A DNA stretch of 64,000 bases from Prostheceraeus crozeri (GCA_907163375.1 CAJQUW010009206.1:39809-103808), one strand, 5' to 3'; positions 22,883 to 35,534 are shown, counted from the stretch's first letter. A program made the numbers and translations. Notes: generated from the letters alone by a model not told the origin.

Positions 22883-24016
22883 TGTGTCTTGGAAGCACTT
22901 TTTATCAGTGTAAAACAACCTGACTTGTGCATTCAAAAAGAAACTGTCATTAGCTTACTGCTGCCTTGGTGACTTCTCTGGTGTTATTCTTTATATAAAA
23001 AGGATTGTCTTTTCACTCGGTGATTTAATTGAGAAGACAAGCCCTCCTAGCCTCGATCACACCTACACACCAAAGGTCACATCAGAGACGAAGATGAAAT
23101 ACTAGTTTGTTTGAGAACATTACTTCTTATCCTCACGTGATGGCTCCTCCAAACTGCACATTAAAATGGAAAGTGTACTCATATTTTTGGTGAAAGATTG
23201 GGGATTTCCCTGCCTAGTAGAGACTGGAGAAAAACCGTGTATAGCACACATCAACAAGATGAGAGTTGTAGCATCCAGCTTAAAGTGACATTTGATAGAT
23301 TTGACTTATTGATAGATTAGATTTGACTTTCATCGAAAATGATTGATAATTGATGCAACAATGATTACTAAAAATAGGTTCAGGTGAGCCGATAGTGATC
23401 TATGATGTAAGTTGTTAGTCTATTTAAAAATCTAGGCTTTATATACTTGTCACCCGAAGTCGGAGTCCTATGAACACCGGAGTCGGAGTCGAAGTCGGAG
23501 TCCTATCATAATGATAGGATTCCGCATCCCTGCTATGTACATCGATGAATGTAATCCAGTTGAACATCAATGATTTGTCTCCAGAATATTGTGCTCCTGT
23601 TGACTGAAATATAGAATCGTGTTCATGGGACATCAACTGTATTAGATGTCGTGACTATTCACTAGATGTTGCGCAAATTTGACGATTTAAGTTGACTAAA
23701 CCTACTATCATTACCAACAACTTACCAGACGCCACTTCACGCTCAGGTTGGAATGATTCTTTCATTGCAAAATTTATAAAATCATGCGTCTTTCTGTCTG
23801 TTGTTCACTGTCTCATTGAGTCACTGTCTGTCGCTGTATGCTTCACTCTTTAATAACAGCAGTCAGACAACGATTCGGAGTGACGTCACGAAAGTGTAAA
23901 CGTCGAGTTATTTGTGTGGGAGCATCTCGTTCAATTCTCATGATGACGGTGAATTTCCAAGAGCTGGTGTATTCTGTGCACAGAGACTTTACAGGTAGCT
24001 AAAATAAGAGCATGCT

Positions 24017-24870
24017 GTGTTGTTTTCGACGTGTGTGAAGTTAGCCGTACCAATATCCGTACCACATCGAAAATCGCGTGTGCCACTCTCAAAAACAGCA
24101 TTTACACATAATTTTAGAGTGTGCCAGCTTGTGCCACCAGAAATTTTTCAAAATGATGCAGCAGTTTGCGAGAAATCGTCCATCAAAACTTCGAGGTGGT
24201 ACGGATGTGAAGTTAGCCGTACCAATTTACAGAAAAAATCTTAAATCGCATCTTTAAGAATTTTCAACCACATGGACGCCTAAAATAGCACGTCTAAAGC
24301 ATGTGCCACCCACTACTTTGTCAATATTCACAATACTTACTGAGAAAATCGACAAAATGTCCTCAAAGTGGTACGGATGTGAAGTTAGCCGTACCACACG
24401 CGAAAACTGCGTGTGCAACTCGAATCAACACACCGAATACACTTATTGGGAGTGTGCCAGCTTGTGCCATCCCTCAGACAGCCCCAACTCTGCATAGAAT
24501 CCGCGCAAATGCGGATTTTCCTCCGCAGCCACGCCCACAGCCCATCCGTACCACACGCGAAAATCGCGTGTGCCACTCGAATCAACACACCGAATACACT
24601 TATTGGGAGTGTGCCAGCTTGTACCACCCCTCAGACAGCCCCAACTCTGCGTAGAATCCGCACAAATGCGGATTTTCCTCCGCAGCCACGCCCACAGCCC
24701 ATCCGTACCACACGCGAAAATCGCGTGTGCCACTCGAATCAACACACCGAATACACTTATTGGGAGTGTGCCAGCTTGTACCACCCCTCAGACAGCCCCA
24801 ACTCTGCGTAGAATCCGCACAAATGCGGATTTTCCTCCGCAGCCACGCCCACAGCCCATCCGTACCACTT
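24017..24870. repeat. Hairpin-rich tandem array, 157-bp period
   Basis: Three units begin near 24388, 24545 and 24702 with a 157-bp period. Each carries a strong hairpin CACACGCGA-AAA-TCGCGTGTG (the first copy mutated), a second hairpin ATCCGCA-CAAA-TGCGGAT, and CCGTACCAC at the junctions. Upstream (24039-24400) are three looser units with GGTACGG...CCGTACC stems separated by ATGTGAAGTTAG. Apparent open frames across the array are an effect of the repeats. It directly precedes a broken transposon-like gene at 24870-26280 and may be its subterminal region. Confidence 0.85.
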
Positions 24871-26280
24871 GTAAGCATCGTCAAGGGTCCATCAAATTGT
24901 TGACTGCTCATTCCGGTGCAATGGACATTGATGTCAATTCCTCCCATCCTGAGAGCACAATACAAATTAAAGATCTAAATTCGATTCAAACTGACTTGAA
25001 TATGAGCAATAGACAAACTCCCAACATGTGGCCCAACATCTTCGATCAGCAACGAAACGTCGAAATTATGTTGAAAGTAATGCAAAACAAAACCTTAGCG
25101 AGAAGGATCACGTATTCGATAAAAACTTTGAAATTCGAACAATGGAATTCAGTAGCAGCGACAGCATGCACCCACGGCAATCTCGGCCTGTAGTGTTTTG
25201 CAATGATCTTGAAAAATTTATTGTAGACGTTTGCAATGCAAGGTCATTGACCTTGATGACGTGATCGTCAAGATCGGAATCGATTCTGGAGGTAATTTTT
25301 CGAAATTTTGCTTGTCCATGGTGCCCCGACAAGATCATCTACCAAAGTTTACTGGTGTCAAAGGTCTCTTCATCGTCGCAATTGTGCCTGAAATCGATGA
25401 ATTGTACGTAAACTTGAAATAGGTTTGGATTATGCTGGTCTGCATACTGTGAACATTAATTTTTACATCGCAGCTGATCTTAAAATCTGTAATCTCATTC
25501 TTGGACTATTGAGTCATAGCTGTCTGCATCCTTGTTCTTGGTGTAACGTTTCAAAAGATAACCTTGAAAGTGGTGGAGAAAGACGAACTTTCAACTCTTT
25601 GATGGACTGATTTTGGCAATTCTGGTGAAAGCAAGCAGAATGCAAAAGCATTCGGCAACGTTATTCATCCACCGCTTGTTGCAATAACTGAAAGGTCCGA
25701 TTCAGAATACATCATCGATCGATTGCCTCCCCCAGAACTATATCTGTTGATTGGTTCTGTATCAACTCTGTACAAACGCATGGAAGAGCGTTTTCCTGAG
25801 GCAGCACAGAAGTGGTTAATTGGTTGTCATGTCAACCCCTGTTGCCATCACGGCGGCGGTTCCTTTACAGGTTACGACTCGTGGTCACTTCTTAGGAAAG
25901 TTGATATTTTGGCGGCCAACTGTCCACTTGGATGTCTTCCGTTTGTTAAAGCATTTCGGAGTTTGAATAGTGTCGTGGCCAGCTGTTTCTCTTTCACGCT
26001 CGAGGAGAATTTTCAGGACATAATCCGTGAGTTCCGTGACGACTACTTCGCTCTCGGCATTACAGTGACATCCAAGATTCACGCAATTTTTCACCACGAG
26101 AGGGAATTTTGCCTCTCAAAACGTGAAGGAATGGGAAAGTACTGCGAACAAAGCTCAGAATCCGTTCACAGGAACTTCAACGATTTCTGGCAAAATTACG
26201 AAATGAAAGACTGTGACAAATTAAATTACAGAAACAGAATTCTCAGAGCAGTTTTGGCTTACAATGGACGTCACATATAA
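24870..26280 (+). pseudogene. Unnamed transposon-like protein, frameshifted
   Basis: Successive frames (25028-25264, 25231-25422, 25425-25610, about 25614-26280) give parts of one protein. Recognisable pieces are ILGLLSHSCLHPCSWCNVSK, LPPPELYLLIGSV, a CCHHGGGSFTGYDS segment, and a C-terminal EQSSESVHRNFNDFW / LRAVLAYNGRHI block. From memory, this set recurs in multi-copy uncharacterised proteins of cnidarians, lancelets and other invertebrates and behaves like a DNA-transposon gene, but I cannot assign a superfamily. Frames change near 25240, 25422 and 25611. Confidence 0.5.
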
Positions 26281-26657
26281 TTTTGATTGAAATTTGTTTT
26301 TCTCAAATAAATATGTTGTTGGAAAAGTAACTTTGTTTTTATCGAATAATAGGAAGGTTTTGAAAGCATAAATATGAGTATAAAACGAATGTTCTAATGA
26401 ATAAATTCGGAATCAATGTATAAAATGGAATTGCACTTAATACATCTACCGGACAGATTGATTCGACCGCCTTCTTAACGGTCGATGGTCAAATGCGTTT
26501 AAGAAGTTAAGAAGTTGCTGGACGCCGAAGGCCCGTCACGCTGAGCGACGTGTAAATTTATATCCTTTTATTTTCGACCAATATATTATATCGAGTCAGA
26601 AACTCTCTTTACTTGCCTGTGAAATGCATCGCCTGACTCGTAAACTGGTCAACTATG
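26281..26657. other. No gene recognised
   Basis: This interval separates two transposon remnants. It holds AATAAA-like words (26308, 26400) and a GTTAAGAAGTTAAGAAG duplication near 26497. I see no clear terminal repeat of the Tc1 element here. Confidence 0.4.
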
Positions 26658-27668
26658 TCAATATCGAGTAGAACCACCCTTTGACGCAAGTATGGCTTCA
26701 ATTCTGTCAGGCATCGATTGAATCAATTTCTTACACATTTGCTGAATTTCTTCATCGTGGTTCCACACTTGAATAAAGGCTGCTATTAAAGCAGACTTCG
26801 ACGAACATCTAGACGACTTCAGCCTTCGTTTTGCCAGTGACCAGAGGTTCTCGATGGGGTTCGCATCCGATGATGATAGAGCCAAGGCAGAAGTCGTATG
26901 CCTCTCTCATCGAAATGAGTCATACTCTTTCGACTCACATGGCAAGGAGCGTTATCTTGCTGAAAATAGCCGCATCCATCCGGAAACCACTCCTGCAATT
27001 GCTTCTGCAGGCGGCGGTCCACAATTTCGTTGATAAAAACTCAGAATTCATTCGACGTTCTATAACATGACAGTGACCGGTCCCTTTCCAACCGAAAGAG
27101 GCACATATCATGACGCTGGTTGGATGCTTCGTAGTTCTTATGAAGTGTCCAGGCACAAGTTCGTGTCCATCCACAATTCTGACATATTGGGGCAATCATC
27201 GGGTATTTCAATTATTGTCTCGTCACTGAAAATGACCCTCTTCCAATCGTCAACAGTCCAGTCGAGATGTTGAAGAGCCCATCTACGCCACTTTTTCATT
27301 TGCGAAGTATTGATGAAAGGCCTACGTCCAGGTTTGTGGGCCTCGCATCCAATCTCATTGAGCACTCTTCTCATTGTCCGATCTGAGCATTCCGCACCGA
27401 CCTCTTCAACAATATCATGTGCTGAGTATCGTGGATTTGTCACACAAATCTGTCTTATTCGACGATGATCACGTTCATTCAAGATGGGTTTGCGGCCACA
27501 ATTGCTGTACTGAGTCTCGAATGTGCCAGACTCACGAAGTAGTTTGACAACTCTAGAGACAGTTGATTTGTCAACATTCAAGCGTCGACCAATTTCAGTC
27601 AAGCTTAAACTTGTATTCTGATGTAGAGTCTTGATCTCAAGCCTTTTTCTGTCATGACGTTCAGCCAT
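26658..27668 (-). pseudogene. Tc1-type transposase, frameshifted
   Basis: The N-terminal piece (27138-27668, from MAERHDRKRL) has the bipartite helix-turn-helix DNA-binding domain (SLTEIGRRLNVDKSTVSRVV) and the first catalytic motif VIFSDET. Overlapping minus-strand frames continue with SVMICASFGWKGTG, the second motif QQDNAPCH and the third, ANPIENLW, so a DDE triad is represented. At least two frame changes (about 27140-27190 and 26885-26935) break it. A cut-and-paste TA-targeting transposase is expected from the family; I could not identify the terminal inverted repeats by eye. Confidence 0.8.
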
Positions 27669-27723
27669 TAGACGAGTAACAAAAGTTCACCACTAATCGT
27701 TCCGACTAGCTGCAGTTGCATGA

Positions 27724-27900
27724 TCGCTGCCGAACTGCGTTTGCACGTTCAGTGCTATTGTTGACACTTTTCGATCAGTCAAAGAGTTGATAAACAATTG
27801 GAATAAGGACACGCCGTCATTACAATCGTGCTTCATGCGTCAACATGCAGTCACTGCCCAGACAATAGCAATTTAACGAATGGTGATAAAGAAAAAAAAA
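27724..27900 (+). repeat. Dispersed repeat, copy 2 (related to 12985-13150)
   Basis: It shares the TTGTTGACACTTTTCGATC block, TTACAATCGTGCTTC and CCAGACAATAGCA with the first copy. It begins right outside the Tc1 transposase start, so it may belong to the element into which Tc1 inserted. Confidence 0.5.
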
Positions 27901-28189
27901 CATTGATCCTATCAGCAATCAAAGAACAAATCCAAGATGTCAAGCCGCTCCGTTCCGATCACAGTACTTATTTTCGTGTGAATGTCAATGAAAACTGTCA
28001 GCTTAATTTGAACAAGACGCAGTTTTGACGAAAGAGAACTAACAACAAGTATGTGAGAATAAAAAGCAGGAGACATGCATATCATGGAAAATCTCTAATA
28101 TTATCACGTACACCTACGCATGACTTACAATGTTCCCAAATCACCTTATAAATAGCCTGAAAATTGTAGGAGCCATGAAAATACGTGTA

Positions 28190-31100
28190 TGAAGAGTTCG
28201 ATTTCAAAACGCGTTATATCCATTTTTCGGAGTTTTCAGAAACCGCGAAATTCTGCTGTCTTTTGAAATGACTTTACAGCCGTGCATTGAGTATGACAGT
28301 GTTGTATGTGGTGCTAGCTAATATCACGCTAAGTTTTATGCTGACCACAAGTGATTTAACTGCATTACAATCGATTAAGGTAGAAGAAAACGCAAAATTT
28401 GGTCGTGCATTTTTTTCAAAACGCGATGTATCCATTACATTGTATTTTGATATTGTGTGGACCTTGATTGTCTAATGATCAGATGTCATACATCAAGTAT
28501 GGATCACTATCGACCTCAGAGATTGATTATTCCATCTTGTTGTTGCAAATAAAACTTCGAATTGGGAATAATAATAATAATATACCATAAGCCTACATAA
28601 CGTCCGCATAACACAGGTTGAGACCAAGCCGCTTTAAATAATCTTGTAGTTTTTTTTCGAAAACAAGAAACGTGATGTACAATAAATATACTCGATGGAA
28701 TGATCGAAATTCTTACATCATTAACAGCGTACGAATACGGTATTACAAAGTTTTATGCGTATAGTTGAGTTCTAAAAAATGAGTGAGCCTACCCACGTAA
28801 ATACAAAAGTTCACATGCGAGTGCATGAAAAATGCTCAGTTTCTCAAATCAACGATCTCAGATTTTCAAAATGCAACAACATGGCCACAACTCATCGTCA
28901 CTATGAAAAGAATCATTTGACAAGGAAGTGCTTCCAAGGCAATCATAAAACGAGCGTACCTCGGTTCCAACTCCAAGGTCATGAAGAAGGCGATGCACAT
29001 CACTTTTCTTCTCTTTGGACACGCAATTTTGCTTGCCCTTGCTTTTTGGCTTGTAAGTTCTCCAATCCTTGTTCTTCTTCAAGACTCGGTGTCTTGTGAA
29101 GTTTCCATAGTAGGTGTCTTTTTGGCCCAACATGTCGCCTTCTATACGGAGAATTTTGGCGTTGGTGATTTTGAATGTTCGGTTGGTAGTGCAATAAGCC
29201 AATGACTCCTTTCGAAAATCAAAAGCATTCCAATCTTCCCCATAAATATGGACCATTCCATGGTTTTGGAGTATGGTAATATACTCCGATGGGAGGAGAA
29301 TTGTTTCTTTTTTTCTGATTTCCTTTTCGATTCTCCTGAAGACCCTGTCCGCAGGCAGGAAACTGTGCCCACGAACAGGAAAGAAGAAATCGATGTCCAG
29401 TAGAGGAAATCTCTGCTTTCTCAAACTAAATAACATTGAAACCACGTTGATGTTTTTGTTTTTCCCTTAGCAAGAATCGGCAAATAGACGAAGTTTGCGG
29501 AATTCAGTCAGTTGATCAGCAACAATGTGAACAAAGAAGTGGTACAAAGCTGAAACGATCATATTACTGTCTTTCGTATTTTCGTCCTCTCGCCAAACGA
29601 ACAAATGAATATTTTCACGATTTTGGGCCATACCTTTGCCGAAATGGCGAACAATAGCGAAAACATACATATAAAGGTGCCTCGAATAATAGGCTTGGCC
29701 TATCGATGTCTTGGGCAAAAACAAATTTTCCATCATATCAAAACAAATTGTGAATGAATCGCTGATGAAGAAGAAACCGAAAGGTTTCAGCTTCTCTTTC
29801 ATCATTTGTCAAATCCAAACTTTTCAATCTAAATCGTGATTTGACACACACACACTACATGTATCAGTCGCTGGATGACCGAAACCAAGATTGAAGTCAT
29901 ACATGAAAACACTGTAGTACAGTGTATGACACTTTTCGATGATTTGTTCTTCAAACATGCGATGCATTTTCATGACATTTATGTCCGATGGAAGGTATTT
30001 ACGTCCAGGGGTACCTCGTCGACCATAATGACTCGCACGGCACTGAAAGGATTGGATGTGATTCTTGATTGTTTGCCGCACTTCTGCTTTCTCTTCCATG
30101 TTTCGTGCACCTCCACGGTTTTCAGGTCGTGAGGCTCTGTTCGAGCTCCAATATTGTGCAATCCTGGCCAGCCGATCTTTCGAAACTCCTGAAAGCAAAA
30201 GCATACATACGTGAAATTCTTATACAGAAGCTACGCTTTGTAGTTTCGATGAAGCCGTTTATCAAACCGTTATCGCAAAAGAACAACGAAGGCTGTCTAG
30301 AGACGTTTCACTAAAATGATATGAAATTAGGCTATAGGAATTTTCTGATTATCCTGTTGAAGAAACGAGAAAAAATTCAGCCCTGTAAGTAGCCTACCAG
30401 TTCTACTAACAAAAAGAATCAGTATTGTTGTAGCTTTATAAAAAACATAATGTACTGATAAAGGTCTCATACCATTATGCAGCTACAGTGCGTCTATCAT
30501 TAAACTAAATTTCAAATCAAATAAAGGCTTCAAACTGAATTAAACTGAAGAGTTTACGGATAATACTATAAAGTAGGCTACATTGTAGACAATACCTGAA
30601 TCAACCCTACATAGCCATGAACCAGCCAGATACATGTACATTGTACACGTACGCGCATGTTCCAAAAAAACAGTTTTCACTGCACAGTGTACTCGTAAAA
30701 GAATCTGCAGTACTAGCTCATAACATCCAATATAATCTACTAGATCTACTATCATCTACAACATCAATAACAGGCCGTCAATCACGTGATCAACGACAAT
30801 CATCTGATGCTGATATGCAGCATGCAATGAAGATTGCAGACAGCCTACTTGGATGCATATTATAAGCCTACATGCATAACTCGTACTTTCATAGCATACC
30901 CCACTACATTTATGTACGGTACCCTGACGAATCAATATTGTCAAAAATATCAAATGCATGCATGTAATACAGCACGATTGGGTTTAGTCTGTCTTCGGTA
31001 TTGTGTATAGGATCTATAGGCTACTGCACGTAGGCCTATAGGCCTACATACGTACATGTATGTACATGATTGTATAATTGGATGGCTTACACGAGAATTT

Positions 31101-32072
31101 GTAATTAACTTCAAACGATATGGAATACACAGTTGGACTACCAAGTACGCTACTTACCAAGTATGCTCATGAATGTGGCTTTGCACAAACGAACTTTCTC
31201 GAGGCTTTGCTTGGTGACGAAGTATTCGATCGAAAGATTGCGACGATGACTTCTTGATTGATCAGACACGCGAATTCGACTTGATGCTTGTATATCCATA
31301 CAGCTCAATAACTTGGCGTATTGTTGCAATTTATCCGAGCTTTCGTAGAAAGAAGTCTTCAAATAATTCAAATCATCATCACTCAGGTCACAGGCTTCAC
31401 AAAAATTGCCGTCGTGACTGCAGTTGATCGAAGGTACGTGATCACTTCCACTGTATCGAATAGTCTTTGCTTCAGATAGTGAGGTGTCATGTCGCCTTTT
31501 GCGTACCCTCTCTGCTGGTACGACCGCTTCGTATCCGTCCATGATGATAAATGATTAGATGCAACCAAGTCTCGCCAATCCTACAGTACAAGCCTACAAT
31601 GTACATAGACGAGGTTGGGGTGACTCACTCAAGTCATAGACATCTTTTCTTCAAGTGCGTACAGCAGCTTCGCATCCATCCATGAGAAAGTGATATGAGG
31701 CGACGAGTCCACAAAAGGACAATAGACGAAGTTGCTTGCTTACACGCAGCTGATTCACTGCGACCATAGATATCTATGTGGCAGTCGCGAACGATTTGTA
31801 TTATGAGAACGTATTCGGATTGATGATTCACTCAATGAATAACAAAGAAATTCAACAAGGATGGATATATCGCGTTTTGAAAAGAATGGAAGGAGGGATA
31901 TATCGCGTTTTGTGAAAACATGCGATTTTTGAGTACGGATTCCGGAGAGCTGAAATCATTTCAGACTTTACACTTTCAACAGAAGATAAAAAACACTCAG
32001 ATGACTAGAAATCTAATCTCAACTAAATTTTCAAAAAAATGGATATATCGCGTTTAGAAATCGAACTCTTCA
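28190..32072 (-). mobile_element. DNA transposon of unnamed family, 3,883 bp, TA target duplication
   Basis: The left end TGAAGAGTTCGATTTC and the right end GAAATCGAACTCTTCA are inverted repeats extending through an AAACGCG-TATATCCATTTTT box (about 40 bp with few mismatches). TA lies immediately outside both (28188-28189 and 32073-32074). Extra copies of the CGCGTTTTG / GGATATATCGCG box occur inside the ends (about 28422-28436, 31863-31877, 31894-31909), as subterminal transposase-binding sites often do. The only large gene inside is the transposase-like gene on the minus strand. Confidence 0.75.
28858..31542 (-). pseudogene. Transposase-like gene of the 28190-32072 element
   Basis: Exon 1 (31542 down to about 31160) starts MDGYEAVVPAERVRKRRHD and ends with FMSILG at a GTAAGT donor. 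A TTTGCTTTCAG acceptor at about 30195 opens exon 2: a YWSSNRASRPENRGGAR segment, SFQCRASHYGRRGTPGRKYLP, then FNLGFGHPATDTCSVC, LRLFADSC and FPVRGHSFLPADRVF. These blocks are, as I remember them, conserved across a large uncharacterised animal transposase-like family; the Asp in LFADSC is a candidate catalytic residue. A stop at 29467-29469 directly after that motif is the only break between two in-frame halves. Stops also occur near 29806-29826, where the usual linker seems shortened. Confidence 0.6.
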
Positions 32073-32411
32073 TATGTTGTTGTAGTTATATCGTCTTGTT
32101 TGAGAAGAAAGCCGAAGTTAAGCACATAGAAATAGAAATGAACGGCTGCTTTGTACTTTGAAGATGTATTTTTTGTGCACTGTTGCAAACATTCTCACCG
32201 CGAGTGTAAACCCGCACGTTCCGACTCACCGTGTAGAGCGAGACAGCCATAGATAAGCATAGATAAAGGTCAAACTTAAGCATGGATAGAGTCTTTGTAC
32301 AAACATAGAAATAGAAAAGAAATGAATGAGATATGAAATCATAGAAGTTTTTACACTTTAGCAACACCGGCCCCACGAATATCTTTATACAAGAAGTATT
32401 TGCAAAAAGTC

Positions 32412-35410
32412 TTATAATTCATCAACAAAACGTAGAGGAACTAAGTATGCTACTGGCCATATTAAGTCGATATGTTTGGGTATGCTTTTTACTAGACTAG
32501 ATCGGCCGCTAGCTTTTAGAGTTCGTACGTTTGTGGCTCTAACAGTCACTACTCGAATTTGAAGAGTTTTGCCATCGTCATCACCCGATTTGTGAATCTT
32601 AACGACTGTCCACATCGGCCACTGACTTCTTGGCAAGCACTGATCCATCAGCAACACTAAATCACCTACAGAATAATTGCGACGATTTACACTCCACTTT
32701 ACTATCTGTTAAAGGTGAACTAGATATCTACGTTTCCACCTAGTCCAAAAGAGATCTGCCAGGTACTGGACTTGCTTCCAACGACTTCTAATATAAATAT
32801 CATCCCTTCTGAAAAGACCTAGTGGAAAACTAGGGCCAGAATTCAACAACAAAATATGATTCGGAGTCAACGGTTCTTGATCATTGGGATCATCTAAAAT
32901 AGTAGTCAGAAGTCTATTATTAAGGATCGACTCTACCTCGGACATCAAAGTGTTCAGAGAATCATCAGAGAGACGAATACACTGTTCATTCATCATTGAG
33001 CTTAAAACCTTTTGTATCGTCCTGATCTCGCGCTCCCAAACACCACCGAAATCTAATGCAGTGGGGGATGAAAAATCCATTCAATGCCTCTTTGGAGTAT
33101 TTCCTCAGACACAACAGCATCATTCCATACTTTCAGCTTTCGATTTAGCTCCCTTTGAGCTCCGACAAAATTAGTCCCATTATCACTCCGAATAACCTTA
33201 ACGTTACCTCTTCGTGCGATAAATCGTTTGAATGAATTAATAAGCGAGTCTGATTGGAGAGAATGTGCTACTTTGATTATTATGGCACGACTGGTTAAAC
33301 AAGGGAATATGTCTACATATCGTTTTTCGACTTTTCTGCCATTTGTGACTTCAAAATGACCGAAACAATCAATACCAACATTTGTGAAATGTGGCTTATC
33401 ACTTTGACGATGGGTTTATCTTGACGCTTGCAACAAAGTAAACAATGTTTGATTACTTTTCTCGCGAGTTGAATTGCTCCAGTTATCCCGTAATTTCTTC
33501 GGAGAGTCGACACCACAGTTTCTCGACACATACAACCGCATTTACAATGTGCATCCCTTACAAGTAACTCAGAAACATGATGATTTTTCGGTAATATAAC
33601 TGGATGTTTCACTTCATAAGAAGTGGAAGCCCTGGATAACCTCCCACCGACACGGAATATGCCTTCATTGTCAATAAATGGATTCAGCTTTGACAATGAC
33701 GACTGTGACGTAGCAGCATTGCTCTTAACTACTGCTATCTCTTGACTGAAGCGAGTACGTTGTACAAATTCGATAATCGTTAGTTCTGCCCTTTTGAGAT
33801 CATGAGACGTGAGATTTGTTGGAATCTTGCTTTCTTCAAAAGACAATATTTGACTTTTTGAATCCAAGAAACTTTTCGGCTTAACCTATACCCGGCAGAG
33901 GAAGAACTTACCAATCTTTCTATTGGATCGTCTGCGACGGTCGTACTATAAGATTGAACATCTTTATCTTGCTTTACTTCTGGATCATACTCGTTGTCTA
34001 CGTCAGGATGGGTTGGGTAAGTTTGCCAACTCTCTGGGGATTGCAAAAGAAAGTCCGGTACATTCTTCCATTCATCGGCTTTAATGAATTTACATATGTC
34101 AAGCTCACGACTTGCATGGATAGTAGGGTTCAATTTGGAGGGAACATATCGCCACTGTTCAGGATTGGATCGCTCTTGAATGCATGACACACGATTAGCA
34201 ACAAATCGATAAATTCTCTTGGTTGTGTTACTAAGATATCTCAAAACAGTTGTACTGTCTGTCAAAAAAACATAGTCTGTAGCCTCGATATCGAGTTCAG
34301 TATACTGCAAGTTTTGCCGCAGTCAACTCTAACCTTGGAATTGTTGTCTTTCTGATAGAATGGTCCGATGAGCATATCTGCTTTCATTTTCAAATCGAGG
34401 ATAAGCGGCAGCTCCATAATTGACTTCGCCACCGTCACAAAAAATGCGCACAGAACATTTTTTGAAATGAAATTGATCGATAGTAAACATCCAGGAATTT
34501 CATACTTAAGAAATGGCAACCATTTATTCCACATCAGTCTTAGTCCTTCATGAAGAGAATCGTCCCAATTCAATTTCAGTATACAGAGCTCCTGGAATAT
34601 CTGTTTTGCAGGCAAAAGATTGGATTCGTACGACTGGACCAAAGAGTAGGGATATAAGGTAGAGTGTTGACTCAAAAAAGTATCTGTATACAGTGAAATT
34701 TTTTATATGAAAAGATTCAGTTTCTTGCGGAGATTACGTTCCCGTGGTCCAAAAAATTATTTGAGCAGTTTTAAAAAGTCAAAAATTTTGCCAATTTATA
34801 TACCGAGATGACGCCCCTATATAAGTGGTATGAAACAAGTAGGATGAAAAAAGAATGAATATCTGCTAATAAGCATCCTAACTAAGCGGAAATTAAGCTG
34901 ATTATCAAGGGAATTTCATGATCCGTCTTATCATGGAAGTCTTCATGAAAAAGTCGACATCTTATTGTGCTTTCTTGGCTGAAATTTCATATTTCTAATT
35001 CATGAAAGCAATAGCTGGTCATCGAGTTGCCAATTTAACAACTATTACCTCCAAGGCTGCCATGACAAGGACAATCTGTAAAATGACATCATTTCTTTCT
35101 GCTTTGCTATCATGATCAGTCAATTCCGTTGTAATTTCTTCAAAACTGCATAAATGTGTATATCTCACATTTTGAAACATTTCCGACTGTATCTCCCTTA
35201 TGTTCATTTAATAAAACCGAAAATGTATACACATTGGGGATTTAATAAATACGGAGTTACCACTCTACCTAACATATTTACTCTATGGGCTGGACTTACG
35301 AATCCAAGAGGGTCATAAGTCGACGCTATAACCGATAAAATGCTTCTTCTGGTACAATCATGATTTGTCTGGGCAATTTGAAAGTAAATGTATCGGTCAA
35401 AATATTCCAT
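32412..35410 (-). pseudogene. BEL/Pao retrotransposon pol fragment, degraded
   Basis: From 5' to 3' on the minus strand: a post-RT segment RRSILSVIASTYDPLGFVSP (35204-35410); the RNase H-like domain with VFLTDSTTVLRYL and ANRVSCIQ (33780-34310); the integrase zinc-binding region with NEGIFRVGGRLSRA and CLLCC (33313-33867); the integrase C-terminal part GGVWEREIRTIQKVL and PLTPNHILLL (32709-33080); and a DUF5641-like tail, PRSQWPMWTVVKI (32412-32657). This order is diagnostic of BEL/Pao. RT, gag and LTRs are not seen. It is split by the MITE at 34658-35269 and by several frameshifts. Confidence 0.8.
34658..35269. mobile_element. MITE copy A (GGTAGAGTG termini, TAA duplication)
   Basis: The element starts GGTAGAGTG and ends CACTCTACC, flanked by TAA on both sides. 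It shares an inner left block (GTATACAGTGAAA...AAAAGATTCAGTTTCTT) and right block (GTATACACATTGGGGATTT) with copy B. It splits the BEL/Pao frame between the VNML and LYPYSL segments. Confidence 0.75.
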
Positions 35411-35534
35411 TTCACGAATAGAGCTCGTTGATTGGGGACCTCATGATCCAAACTTACTTCCGCGACATCCGTATTGCGATCAGCTGGTGCAACAGAATCG
35501 ATTACGGTCCGTGAATTACTTACAAACTTCGTCA

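Larger units (their letters stand above)
19612..23532. mobile_element. hAT-like element, 3,921 bp, 8-bp TSD, carrying a Penelope palindrome
   Basis: The left terminus CAGGGATGCGGAGT is matched by the inverted ATTCCGCATCCCTG at right. Perfect 8-bp duplications CTATGTAC lie at 19604-19611 and 23533-23540. Both ends have GGAGTC/GACTCC-rich subterminal blocks with CCTATCAT words. No hAT transposase is visible. The middle is filled by two inverted Penelope-like copies, probably inserted into the hAT after its own integration, though co-mobilisation cannot be excluded. Confidence 0.85.

Noticed and set aside
24388..24870. CRISPR-like regularly spaced repeats
   Set aside because: The whole 157-bp unit is repeated with no unique spacers, and the context is eukaryotic; it is a satellite or transposon array.
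28419..28440. Separate small gene at 28287-28475
   Set aside because: The frame spans subterminal repeat boxes of the transposon and has no conserved motif.
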